Origin: an uncultured Woeseiaceae bacterium
Lineage (GTDB): Bacteria > Pseudomonadota > Gammaproteobacteria > Steroidobacterales > Woeseiaceae
Length of the DNA stretch: 43,595 nt
Direction: 5' to 3'
NCBI GenBank assembly: GCA_902512585.1
Contig: CABXJW010000010.1
Span: 1-43,595 of the forward strand
The notes under the pieces were generated by a model that did no database searches, was not told where the DNA came from, and was given only the letters and a program-made list of their open reading frames with translations. Made by a program: the position numbers and the translations under genes. This document shows, piece by piece, positions 17,253-26,249 of this stretch (position 1 is its first letter; every line of letters starts with the position of its first letter).

Positions 17253-19880
17253 TTAGTTTTTGAGTTTTTGTTCCCATACATTATTTTCATACACAGCAGT
17301 CCATTTTGTTTTCTTGCCGTTTTTTTCGGAGGCTAGGTAATGTACATCATCAGTTTTATTGTATCTAATAACAAAAGGATTACCGTCTTTATCATATTCA
17401 GGAGCACCCATAAGATAGTTATGTTTTTTAGTGTTTGGCAGGTATTTACATGCTTGTATAAACTGATCTTGTAGATGATTTATTTCAGATACTTTGGGCG
17501 CTCTTGTTTCTCTATTTTTTGGAAACTTGCTAGCTGCGAGAAATAAACCCTTCATACTATCTCTAAGCAAATAATGATCATCGCACTTCAAGCATAACAA
17601 TTCAGGCAATGCTATTGGCTCCATACTCAATGGTTTTGGTTCTCCATTTCGCTGTAATTGTCTTGTCGTGCCACAATCTTCATTAGAGCAGGCAAAGTAT
17701 TTTCCGAACCTTCCAGTTTTAAGTTGCATCTCGACTGTGCATTTATGACACTGAATAGTCGGACCGTCATAACCTCTTATTTTGAATTTTCCTGATTCTA
17801 CTTTGAACCCCTCACAGTCTGGATTTTTACCGCAAACATGTAGTTTGCGTGTTTCATCAATTAGGAAATTATCCATGCTCGTGGAGCAGAGCTCACATCT
17901 TTCCTTAATCAAAAGATTTTCTGCTTCCTCTTGATCATCAACACTGACTGCCTCGTCTCCTGAGGTTAAATTTAATGTTTTTTTGCATTTTTCATCTCCA
18001 TTATTTTCGTACCCAGAGCAACCTAAGAAAACACCATTAGAGGCATTTCGTATGACCATATGATATTTTTCACATTCTGGGCAGGTAATATCAGTTTTAA
18101 CTGGATTATTTGCTCGCATACCATTTTCATCATTTGATGCGGAATTTAGATCATTTTTAAATGCATGATAAAAGTTATCCAGAACTTCCTTCCAGTCCAT
18201 TTCTCCATTTGCAACTTTGTCCAAATTATCTTCAAAATTAGCTGTAAAATCATAATCCATTATGTCATCGAAGTTTTCTAATAGTCGTTCAGTTACTATA
18301 TGCCCAATTTTCTTTACAAAAAATCTTCTATTTTGAATTTCAACATAACCCCTATCTTGAATTGTAGAGATAATTGATGCGTAGGTAGAGGGTCTCCCAA
18401 TGCCTTTTTTTTCCAGCTCCTTAACTAAGGCTGCTTCTGAAAATCTAGCCGGTGGCTTTGTATATTTCTTTTCTAGGTTTAATTTTTGTAGTACTAGCTC
18501 ATCACCTTTCGAGAGTGATGGTAATATTTCATTACTAGGATCTTTAGTATTATCTTTGGCAATTTTTGTGTAACCATCAAACACTACTTCTCTACCTCTC
18601 GCGGTAAATACGTAATCATCGAGAACTATCTTTGCTGATGTTGATAGATATTGAGCATCAGGCATTTGCGATGCTATATATTGTTGCCATATTAGTTGAT
18701 ATAAGCGAGTTTCTTCTTCGCTTACATTGCTTAATGTATTTGAAGTCAAGAAAGCATTCGTTGGTCTAATTGCTTCATGAGCTTCTTGAGCATTCTCAGT
18801 ACTAGAATATATTCTTGGACTATCCGTCAGATAATTACTACCAACTTTGTCGTTTATATAGTTTCTTGCATCTTGAATCGACTCTTGACTGAGGCTGGGG
18901 GCGTCGGTTCTCATATAAGTAATATATCCTGCTTCATATAATTTTTGCGCTACTCGCATAGTTCTTTTTACATTAAAGCTGAGTTTTGTTGATGCCGCTT
19001 GCTGGAGGGTTGAGGTAATAAATGGGGGCCTGGGTTTTATTTTTATTGGTTTTTTTATTATCTCATTAATTCGCAGTGGATTATTTTCTATCAGACGTTC
19101 TATATTTTTTGCTTCCACCTCTGAGAGTAATGGGTCTGATTTTTTTCTTAATAATGTGAATAATATGGAGGTTTGATCTTCATTGAGAAGGCTCATTGAG
19201 ATTGCCCAAAATTCCTTAGGAACGAACTCTTGAATTAATCGTTCTCTTTCATCTAATAATCTTAGAGCGACTGATTGGACTCTACCTGCTGATAATCCTC
19301 TGGCAATCTTTTTCCATAATAATGGTGAGAGCTCAAATCCAACCACTCGGTCTAAGAATCGTCTCGCCTGTTGAGCTTGCACTAAATCTATGTCTATTTC
19401 CTTTGGATCAGAGAATGACGCTAATATTGATGATTTAGTTATTTGGTTAAATCTTACACGAGAAAATTCATACTTTTTGGGGCCCAAAGCTTCTTTTAGA
19501 TGCCACGCAATTGCTTCACCTTCTCTGTCTAAATCTGTCGCTAAATAAATGTGGTCAACATTTTTAGATGCTTTTTTTAATTCCTTTATTACTTTTTCTT
19601 TTTCAGGAATTATTTCATATTCTACTGCCCAGCCATTATCTGGATCAATACCCATTCTTCTTATCAATCGAGATCTGTCATTAATAGCTTTGAGTTTGAT
19701 TTTTTCTTCTTCACTGATATTTTTTGGTATTTCAGTTCTTTTTGCTGAAGCTCGTGACTTACCTTTTGGCAGATCTCGAATATGACCTACGCTAGATTTA
19801 ACAATATATTCATCACCCAAATATTTTGAGATAGTTCTTGCTTTCGCGGGAGACTCAACAATTACTAGATTATTAGCCAT
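17253..19880 (-). CDS. topA: DNA topoisomerase I
   Basis: Type IA topoisomerase relaxing negative supercoils. The N-terminal Toprim domain begins with LVIVESPAKARTI and contains the acidic ATDLDREGEA motif. The active-site Tyr322 is in YITYMRTD, nearly the E. coli position (319). Three C-terminal Cys4-type zinc ribbons are visible (CPEC...CSGYE...C, CELC...CGKNPDC and CHKC...CSNEDC), followed by a degenerate fourth repeat (CLKC...) with only its first Cys pair. The 875 residues match the family. It sits between smg and tsaC, where E. coli retains only a short topA-like zinc-finger gene. It starts at ATG 19880, 21 bases after smg. Confidence 0.96.
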   Translation of the reverse strand: MANNLVIVESPAKARTISKYLGDEYIVKSSVGHIRDLPKGKSRASAKRTEIPKNISEEEKIKLKAINDRSRLIRRMGIDPDNGWAVEYEIIPEKEKVIKELKKASKNVDHIYLATDLDREGEAIAWHLKEALGPKKYEFSRVRFNQITKSSILASFSDPKEIDIDLVQAQQARRFLDRVVGFELSPLLWKKIARGLSAGRVQSVALRLLDERERLIQEFVPKEFWAISMSLLNEDQTSILFTLLRKKSDPLLSEVEAKNIERLIENNPLRINEIIKKPIKIKPRPPFITSTLQQAASTKLSFNVKRTMRVAQKLYEAGYITYMRTDAPSLSQESIQDARNYINDKVGSNYLTDSPRIYSSTENAQEAHEAIRPTNAFLTSNTLSNVSEEETRLYQLIWQQYIASQMPDAQYLSTSAKIVLDDYVFTARGREVVFDGYTKIAKDNTKDPSNEILPSLSKGDELVLQKLNLEKKYTKPPARFSEAALVKELEKKGIGRPSTYASIISTIQDRGYVEIQNRRFFVKKIGHIVTERLLENFDDIMDYDFTANFEDNLDKVANGEMDWKEVLDNFYHAFKNDLNSASNDENGMRANNPVKTDITCPECEKYHMVIRNASNGVFLGCSGYENNGDEKCKKTLNLTSGDEAVSVDDQEEAENLLIKERCELCSTSMDNFLIDETRKLHVCGKNPDCEGFKVESGKFKIRGYDGPTIQCHKCTVEMQLKTGRFGKYFACSNEDCGTTRQLQRNGEPKPLSMEPIALPELLCLKCDDHYLLRDSMKGLFLAASKFPKNRETRAPKVSEINHLQDQFIQACKYLPNTKKHNYLMGAPEYDKDGNPFVIRYNKTDDVHYLASEKNGKKTKWTAVYENNVWEQKLKN

Positions 19881-19901
19881 TATTTTATTTTAAACCTATG
19901 T

Positions 19902-20378
19902 TTAATGTAAAAATTCACTTTTTGTATCAAAGATTAAGTCTTCCATTTGAGAGTATGCTTTTTCTTGGTCAGGCTGACTGAATAAAACCATTAATACAAC
20001 CCATTTAATTTGGTCAACATTTATTTCAACTGATTCTAGAGCAAGTAACCGATCAATCAATAATTCTCTTTGTATTGTTGAAAGTATATTAATCTGTTCA
20101 AGATAACTAATAAAACCCCTGCAATTTGCATCGAGATGATTAGTTTCTATACTATTATAAACTCTGGTGGTGCTATCTTCCTGGTTAGTATCTATGAAAT
20201 GATTGTTATAATCTGCTAATCCATCCAACCAATCTAGAGCCTTGTCAATTTCGTTGTTACTGAAGCCAGCCTTTATTAACTCAATCCTCAGAGTGTTTTG
20301 ATCGGCTTCAGGCTCATCCTCAGTTTCAATATAGGTTTCAAATAAATACATTAAAACATCAAGTACGTTTTCTTTCAT
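19902..20378 (-). CDS. smg: Smg family protein (DUF494)
   Basis: A 158-residue acidic protein of the Smg/DUF494 family, whose biochemical role is not established. The N-terminus KENVLDVLMYLFETYIE and the region ending in ALDWLDGL are typical of the family, as is the C-terminal half with conserved LDLEQxKWVVLMVLF-like sequence (here VDQIKWVVLMVLFSQP). It has no signal peptide or membrane segments, so it is probably cytoplasmic. The start codon is preceded by AGGAAGAG. Neighbours smg-topA-tsaC and divergent def are the usual setting, except that dprA and the LysM-protein gene that normally lie between smg and def are missing. Confidence 0.88.
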   Translation of the reverse strand: MKENVLDVLMYLFETYIETEDEPEADQNTLRIELIKAGFSNNEIDKALDWLDGLADYNNHFIDTNQEDSTTRVYNSIETNHLDANCRGFISYLEQINILSTIQRELLIDRLLALESVEINVDQIKWVVLMVLFSQPDQEKAYSQMEDLIFDTKSEFLH

Positions 20379-20619
20379 TAGCTCATCTCTTCCTGTGAGA
20401 ATTTCTATCGATCGATCATAAATTTTAAAATTATTAATACTTGGATATTAAATATAGTCAAACTTTAAAATATGGAGCATGGATTAATCTGCGTCAATCG
20501 TCAATATTCAATATTAAAAATTACATATAATTAAAAGAAATACGAAACTATTATCTGTATAACTGTTTATATATAATCAATTATTAGATTAATTTAAATG
20601 CAAGGCTAAATTTTTTATT
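20379..20619. promoter_or_regulatory. Divergent promoter region between smg and def
   Basis: This 241-base gap is very AT-rich and must hold promoters for both gene runs. I see no convincing coding frame or RNA gene in it. Visible items are ATCGATCGATC near 20407, a short direct repeat of GTCAAT near 20493-20505, and an exact TATAAT at 20572-20577 upstream of def. Confidence 0.45.
20572..20577 (+). promoter_or_regulatory. Possible -10 box for def
   Basis: Exact TATAAT 42 bases before the def ATG, in the divergent intergenic region. The hexamer 17 bases upstream (TATTAT) is a poor -35 match, so the call rests on the -10 sequence and location only. Confidence 0.3.
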
Positions 20620-21141
20620 ATGACTATATTAAAAATATTAGAATTTCCTGATCCAAAATTAAGGATTAAAGCTGTGCCTGTCGAGACTATTGATGATGCT
20701 TTGCAGGTAATCATCGATAATATGTTAGAAACAATGTATGCGGCTCCTGGAATTGGTTTAGCAGCAACTCAGGTGGATATCCATAGGCGATTTTTAGTAG
20801 CGGATATTACTGCTGAAAAGAATAAACCTTATGTACTTATAAATCCAAAAATTATTAAAAAAAATGGCTTGGAGGTAACCGAGGAAGGTTGTCTCTCAGT
20901 ACCAGGATACTTCGATTCAGTTGAGCGAGCAGATAGTATTTGTGTGAGTTACTTGGATCGGCAGGGTAATCAGCAAGAAGAGGAGATGGGAGGATTATTA
21001 GCGGTGTGTGTCCAGCATGAAATAGATCATCTTGATGGAAAACTATTTGTTGATTATCTTTCTGAGGCGAAAAGGCAAAAAGTTAGAAAAAAATTACATA
21101 AGAGTAGAAAACTTCAATCTGATTCATCAATTATGCTCTAA
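20620..21141 (+). CDS. def: Peptide deformylase
   Basis: Metalloenzyme that removes the formyl group from new protein N-termini. All three family motifs are present: GIGLAATQ (residues 44-51), EGCLSVPG with metal ligand Cys91, and HEIDH with ligands His133 and His137. The 173 residues are normal for the type 1 enzyme. It begins a tight plus-strand operon, with fmt starting 16 bases after its stop. The pairing is functional: Fmt adds the formyl group to initiator methionyl-tRNA and Def removes it after synthesis. Confidence 0.97.
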   Translation: MTILKILEFPDPKLRIKAVPVETIDDALQVIIDNMLETMYAAPGIGLAATQVDIHRRFLVADITAEKNKPYVLINPKIIKKNGLEVTEEGCLSVPGYFDSVERADSICVSYLDRQGNQQEEEMGGLLAVCVQHEIDHLDGKLFVDYLSEAKRQKVRKKLHKSRKLQSDSSIML

Positions 21142-21157
21142 AACCATCATTTAAATT

Positions 21158-22102
21158 ATGAATATTAGTTTAAATGATTTTCGGGTGCTTTTTGCAGGAA
21201 CCCCAACATTTTCAGTGCCATCACTTAACGCTCTTATAGAAATGGGCCTAAACCCGAAGGCTGTGATAACTCAGCCAGACAGAAGGGCAGGGCGAGGAAA
21301 GATATTAAAGAAAAGCCCTGTAAAAATTTTTGCTGAAGATCATGCCATACCAGTATGGCAACCAACATCAATGAGTGATAGTAGTTTACTCCATGAAATC
21401 AAATCAATTAAGCCTGATCTCATAGTGGTCGCTGCATATGGAATGTTGCTACCTAAAATTATCTTAGGTATCCCAAAATATGGTTGTTTGAACGTTCATG
21501 CCTCTTTACTACCAAAATGGAGAGGTGCGTCACCAATACAATCAGCCATTTTATATGGAGACACATATACTGGTATCAGTCTCATGAAAATGGAGGAAGG
21601 TCTCGATTCGGGACCAGTTTTTTCTCAACATCAATTAAAAATAGCACCATATGAAACTGCGGATGAATTAAATAATCGCCTGGCTGAATTGGGCGCTCAT
21701 GCATTACTGGAGAACCTTTCGTCTATCCTAAGTGGTGATATATCATTCGATAAGCAAGATACAAAAACAGTCACAATTGCAAAAAAAATAAAAAAAGCCG
21801 ATGCAAGAATTGATTGGAAACAGAGTGCTGATTATATCGCACGTCATATTAGAGCTTATAATTCATATCCGGGCGCATATTTTTGTTTGGGAGATGAGTG
21901 CATTAAATGTTGGATGGCAGTAAGTTCAAATCATCAATCTCAAATACCAGGTAAGATTATTAAAATTACTAAATCTGGAATAGAAGTTGCATGTGGGCAA
22001 GGTTCATTAATAATGGAAGTGGTTCAGAGGCCAGGTAAAAATAAAGTAACTGCAATCGAGTTTTCTAGGCAAGTTGACTTTGAAGGCCTTGATTTTACAT
22101 AA
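21158..22102 (+). CDS. fmt: Methionyl-tRNA formyltransferase
   Basis: Transfers a formyl group from 10-formyl-tetrahydrofolate to initiator Met-tRNA. The N-terminal domain has VLFAGTPTFSVPSL, the folate-site NVHASLLPKWRGASPIQ (catalytic Asn and His, SLLP loop) and MEEGLDSGPV with the catalytic Asp. The C-terminal OB-fold domain begins near residue 205 and contains RAYNSYPGAY. The 314 residues match E. coli Fmt (315). It lies between def and rsmB with gaps of 16 and 8 bases, certainly co-transcribed. Confidence 0.97.
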   Translation: MNISLNDFRVLFAGTPTFSVPSLNALIEMGLNPKAVITQPDRRAGRGKILKKSPVKIFAEDHAIPVWQPTSMSDSSLLHEIKSIKPDLIVVAAYGMLLPKIILGIPKYGCLNVHASLLPKWRGASPIQSAILYGDTYTGISLMKMEEGLDSGPVFSQHQLKIAPYETADELNNRLAELGAHALLENLSSILSGDISFDKQDTKTVTIAKKIKKADARIDWKQSADYIARHIRAYNSYPGAYFCLGDECIKCWMAVSSNHQSQIPGKIIKITKSGIEVACGQGSLIMEVVQRPGKNKVTAIEFSRQVDFEGLDFT

Positions 22103-22110
22103 GTATTCAT

Positions 22111-23445
22111 ATGAGTAATGGTGTAAAAATAAGAGCTAAAGCTGCTGTAGTAATTGATCAGGTTACGCAAAAAGGTCGCTCATTAGATCGAGCTATCGAA
22201 GTAATTGGCTTAGATAAAAATAGTAAACAAAAATCTCTATTTATGGCGATTTGCTATGGAGCAATACGTCACTATTGGGAACTTCAAGCTGATCTTAATA
22301 GATATATTTCTCGTCCCATTAAGAAAAAAGATAGTGTTATTGAAAATTTAATTGTTAGTGGTTTATTTCAAATAAAATACACACGTATCCCCGCTCATGC
22401 TGTTGTGGTGCAGACTGTAGAGGCGGCAAAGGATTTAAAAAAACATAATTTATCCGCATTTGTGAATGCTGTGTTGAGAAAATATTTACGTACTAGTAAC
22501 AGCGCCAATATGGTTTTGGAAGATCAAGCTATTTATAATCATCCGCAATGGTTATTAGATCAGTTTAGAGAGGATTGGCCAGATCACTGGCAAGAAATTT
22601 GCAAAAATAATAATATTCAAGGACCAATGTGGCTAAGGGTAAATCGAAAGAAGATAGAGACAAAAAAATATCTCAGTAAAATTGCGGAATCTTTGAATAA
22701 ATCATTAGAGGAAACGGGGTATATTGGTGATTTAGACCACTCAATCTGCCTTAATGATCCGATATCTGTAGATTTGTTACCAAATTTTGAAAAAGGCTTT
22801 GTTTCTGTTCAAGATGGAGCGGCCCAGATTGCTGCTGAAATTCTATTGAATGGTCGAAACGGTAAAATACTGGATGCCTGTGCGGCACCTGGCGGAAAAA
22901 CGGGACATCTTTTGGAGATAATAGATAGTAATTCTTCTGTTACAGCAATTGACATAGACCCTAAAAGAACCGAAATTATTAATGATAATCTCATGCGATT
23001 AGATTTATCGGCTAATGTTATTAGTGCTAATATTTTAGATACAAAAAAATGGTGGAATTCAGAATTATATGATTTGATTTTACTAGATGCTCCTTGCTCA
23101 TCGACTGGAGTGATACGAAGACATCCAGATATTAAGCATCTTAAGCGCAAGGAAGATATAGATTCATTGAATAACACGCAAAGTAGAATTTTAAATTCCT
23201 TATGGAATCTCTTGGCACCAGGTGGCTATCTGTTGTATGTGACATGTTCAATTTTGAAAAAAGAAAATGATTTGGTAATTAAATATTTTTTAAATAGAAA
23301 TACGACTGCCATTCAAAAGAATTTGTTGCTAAATAACAACATAAACGATGTAATGCATAAAACAGACTATGGTTGCCAGTTATTACCTGGAACTAAAGGT
23401 ATGGATGGTTTTTATTTTTCTTTGTTAAAAAAGGCTGTGCTTTAA
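22111..23445 (+). CDS. rsmB: 16S rRNA m5C967 methyltransferase
   Basis: SAM-dependent enzyme that methylates C967 of 16S rRNA. The N-terminal NusB-like RNA-binding domain (to about residue 140) ends with NAVLRKYLR. The methyltransferase domain has VQDGAAQ, the SAM loop DACAAPGGKTGHLLE, and two catalytic cysteines: DAPCSSTGVIRRHPD (nucleophile region) and VTCSILKKEN. The 444 residues are close to the E. coli length of 429. It is third in the def-fmt-rsmB operon. In many relatives trkA follows, but here a DUF4390 gene comes next, three bases away. Confidence 0.95.
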   Translation: MSNGVKIRAKAAVVIDQVTQKGRSLDRAIEVIGLDKNSKQKSLFMAICYGAIRHYWELQADLNRYISRPIKKKDSVIENLIVSGLFQIKYTRIPAHAVVVQTVEAAKDLKKHNLSAFVNAVLRKYLRTSNSANMVLEDQAIYNHPQWLLDQFREDWPDHWQEICKNNNIQGPMWLRVNRKKIETKKYLSKIAESLNKSLEETGYIGDLDHSICLNDPISVDLLPNFEKGFVSVQDGAAQIAAEILLNGRNGKILDACAAPGGKTGHLLEIIDSNSSVTAIDIDPKRTEIINDNLMRLDLSANVISANILDTKKWWNSELYDLILLDAPCSSTGVIRRHPDIKHLKRKEDIDSLNNTQSRILNSLWNLLAPGGYLLYVTCSILKKENDLVIKYFLNRNTTAIQKNLLLNNNINDVMHKTDYGCQLLPGTKGMDGFYFSLLKKAVL

Positions 23446-23448
23446 AAA

Positions 23449-24036
23449 ATGAATGTTAGTAATTATAAAATTTTTTTTAATTTTTTAATTGTCTGTTTTT
23501 TAGGCATTGCTCTAAATGTCTCAGCACAAATGAGACCCAATCACGAAGGTTATTTCGATGTGCGCTCAGCAACAACTATTTTGATTGAAGATAATTATAT
23601 GCTGGACTCTCGATTGCAATTATTTTTAAGTAATGAAGCTCTTAATGCGCTTAATAGTGGCGTCCCTTTAACTATTGAACTGAATGTTGAAATAATCAGA
23701 AGTAGACGTTTTTTACCTGATGCAAAAGAAAGTGAGCTTGAATTTCAATTTGAGCTTGAATATCGACCATTAAGCCAACGTTATATCGTTAAGAATGTTC
23801 AAGATGAGACACAAGATTCCTATGCGACTTTATTTTCAGCTTTGAATAAATTAGGGAGAGTTCAAAATTTATTTTTAATGAAAAATAGTTCACTGGAACC
23901 TCGATCTAATTATCGTTTGAGGTTGCAGGCATTATTGAGCACAAAACAATATTCAGCGCCCTTAAGGATGCTATTTTTTTGGCGAGATCAGTGGGATTTA
24001 AAAAGTGAGTGGTACGAATGGCAGCTCCAAAGATAA
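23449..24036 (+). CDS. DUF4390 family exported protein
   Basis: A 195-residue protein with an N-terminal hydrophobic segment (about 7-25) ending in NVSAQ, a likely signal peptide, so it is probably periplasmic. The body resembles the DUF4390 family seen immediately upstream of NtrY-type kinases in many proteobacteria. Features include the recurring strand-rich pattern, RRFLPDAKE, the YRPLSQRYIV segment and a C-terminus rich in Trp (FFWRDQWDLKSEWYEW). The function of the family is unknown. Its conserved position suggests it assists or is sensed by the downstream kinase. It overlaps that gene by 19 bases. Confidence 0.82.
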   Translation: MNVSNYKIFFNFLIVCFLGIALNVSAQMRPNHEGYFDVRSATTILIEDNYMLDSRLQLFLSNEALNALNSGVPLTIELNVEIIRSRRFLPDAKESELEFQFELEYRPLSQRYIVKNVQDETQDSYATLFSALNKLGRVQNLFLMKNSSLEPRSNYRLRLQALLSTKQYSAPLRMLFFWRDQWDLKSEWYEWQLQR

Positions 24037-26249
24037 GACCACTTCTATACGCTATGCTCGGCGCATTTGGCGTTGGTTTATCCTTTATTGCATTAATAAT
24101 GTTGAGTCAAGCAGCAGAAAATTCTGAAAATTTTGATCAACTGGCGAATTCTATATTATGGGTTAATGTGCTTTGTTTATTTGTCTTGCTGCTTCTTTTA
24201 GTTGGTAATCTGAGTAAATTATATCGTGATTATCGACAACATGTTCCTGGCTCCAAATTAAAAGCGAGAATGGTGGGGATGTTTGTTGGTCTAGCAATTA
24301 TTCCACTATTAATTGTATTTTATTTTTCGATGCAGTTTATTAATCGTGGAATTGATACTTGGTTTAATGTTGAAGTTGAAGCGGGTCTAGATGATGCCTT
24401 AACATTAAGTAGAAATGCTCTTGCTATGCAGATGCGGGATCATGTTGCTGCAACTGAGCAAGTCGCTGAACGTCTAAGAACTACGAATAGCTCACAATTT
24501 ATTTATGAGATCGGTTCATTACGCCAAGAAATAGGAGCTAATGAGTTAACATTATTTGGTAAAAATGGCCGAATAATCGCAACGAATTCTGATCAAACTG
24601 CCGGGAGCGCTCCAAAGCGAGTTTCTGAAGAATTACTGATGCAAGTTAGGCAGAATCGTCCTTATGTCAGCCTTGATCCTTTATCTGGTGGTGCTTATGA
24701 AATTAAAACAGGAGTACCATTAGTAGGATCTAGGAGCCCTGAAATTATTGGACTTATAAGATCAAGATTTACAGTCTCTCAACGTATTGGAAGAATGGTT
24801 AATAGTATTGATTCTTCCTATACAGATTATAAAAAAATTGTATATTTACGAACCCCCTTAAAAAGGACATTTTCTTTAACTCTCACAGTGGTTTTAATGA
24901 TCTCATTGTTGGCTTCTATATATGGAGCTTTTGTTCTTTCGAGGAGGCTTGTTTCGCCTATACAGAACTTAGTAGAAGGTACTCAAGCTGTGGCTAAGGG
25001 AGACTTCGATACCCAGTTACCAATACCTACAGGAGATGAAATTGGGTTTCTTGTTAACTCTTTCAATGAAATGACCAGAGGATTATCATCAGCCAGACAA
25101 CAAGCCAGTTTGAGTCAAAACTTAGTTGAAGCTGAAAGAGCTAATCTAGAAATTATATTGGCAAATCTTTCTACTGGGGTTATTTCTCTAGAGGCTGATC
25201 TGAGAATCAGAACGGTAAATAAAGCTGCTGGCGCTATATTAGATGTTGATCTTAAAGATTATTCAGGTGAGTTGCTATCAGATGTTGCTGCCAATAATAC
25301 AGTTGTGCAAGAACTTTACGATGTAGTCAAAAGACAATTAGATAAGGGCATTACAGTTTGGCATGATCAAATCATTGTGCATGCAATTAAAGGACGAAGA
25401 GTTTTAACTTGCGCATGTACTGACCTGTCTAGTGAAGCTGAGGAAAATGTTGGGTATGTTGTTGTATTTGATGATATTACTTTGCAACTTCAATCTCAGC
25501 GTGACGCGGCATGGGGGGAAGTTGCCAGGCGATTAGCTCATGAAATTAAAAATCCTTTAACCCCCATACAATTATCTGCAGAAAGACTACGACAAAAATA
25601 TTTGAAAACTATGACTTCAAAAGATGGAGAGATATTAGATCGATCTACTCACATTATCGTTGAGCAAGTCGCTGCAATGAGAGATATGGTAAATGCGTTT
25701 AGTGATTATGCTCGCGCACCTGATATGGAAATTAGTTCTTTTGACATTAAAATTTTAATTGATGAAGTGATTGATTTATATAAAGAGCAAGAAGCAAGAA
25801 TTAAAATTCTTTTCAGTGTCAACTCAATTATTGAGGATTTTGATGCTGATCCAGGAAGAATCAGACAAATGATGCACAATTTAATTAGAAATTCGATAGA
25901 GGCGATTGATGTAAGAGAGTCTGGCTATATTAACATCAATGTGAACTTACTTGAGATAAAGCAAACTGAAATGATTGAGATTTTAGTAGAAGATAATGGT
26001 GGTGGATTTGAGGCTGAGTCTTTAGGACAGATTTTTGATCCTTATGTAACCTCCAAGCCAAAAGGAACAGGTTTAGGCTTAGCTATTGTGAAAAAATTGG
26101 TAGAGGAGCATATGGGATCAATAACGGCTGAGAACACTAAAAATAATGGTGCATTAATAAGAATATTACTGCCAAAAAATGAGAGATATCGTGAAATTCT
26201 TCTGTCTGAAATAAAAAGTAAACAGGATATTGGGAGGGCTATAGGATGA
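24018..26249 (+). CDS. ntrY: NtrY-like membrane sensor histidine kinase
   Basis: Two-component sensor kinase. I prefer the ATG at 24018 (743 residues). A GTG at 24009 is also in frame. Membrane segments lie near residues 10-35 and 45-62, then 88-110, followed by a periplasmic sensing region (about 115-285) and a last segment near 290-310. A HAMP linker (RRLVSPIQNLVEG) and a PAS domain (about 370-480) come next. The kinase core has the phospho-acceptor His508 in RRLAHEIKNPLTP, N-box HNLIRNSIEA, G1 EDNGGGF and G2 KGTGLGLAI. It overlaps ntrX by four bases (ATGA). In other bacteria NtrYX links nitrogen, redox or envelope signals to transcription. The signal here is unknown. Confidence 0.9.
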   Translation: MAAPKIRPLLYAMLGAFGVGLSFIALIMLSQAAENSENFDQLANSILWVNVLCLFVLLLLLVGNLSKLYRDYRQHVPGSKLKARMVGMFVGLAIIPLLIVFYFSMQFINRGIDTWFNVEVEAGLDDALTLSRNALAMQMRDHVAATEQVAERLRTTNSSQFIYEIGSLRQEIGANELTLFGKNGRIIATNSDQTAGSAPKRVSEELLMQVRQNRPYVSLDPLSGGAYEIKTGVPLVGSRSPEIIGLIRSRFTVSQRIGRMVNSIDSSYTDYKKIVYLRTPLKRTFSLTLTVVLMISLLASIYGAFVLSRRLVSPIQNLVEGTQAVAKGDFDTQLPIPTGDEIGFLVNSFNEMTRGLSSARQQASLSQNLVEAERANLEIILANLSTGVISLEADLRIRTVNKAAGAILDVDLKDYSGELLSDVAANNTVVQELYDVVKRQLDKGITVWHDQIIVHAIKGRRVLTCACTDLSSEAEENVGYVVVFDDITLQLQSQRDAAWGEVARRLAHEIKNPLTPIQLSAERLRQKYLKTMTSKDGEILDRSTHIIVEQVAAMRDMVNAFSDYARAPDMEISSFDIKILIDEVIDLYKEQEARIKILFSVNSIIEDFDADPGRIRQMMHNLIRNSIEAIDVRESGYININVNLLEIKQTEMIEILVEDNGGGFEAESLGQIFDPYVTSKPKGTGLGLAIVKKLVEEHMGSITAENTKNNGALIRILLPKNERYREILLSEIKSKQDIGRAIG

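Noticed and set aside
20405-20515. ATCGATCGATC and repeated GTCAAT in the smg-def gap as a repeat array or origin boxes
   Set aside because: Too few and too short. No DnaA-box consensus and no regular spacing, so it is best read as ordinary AT-rich promoter DNA.
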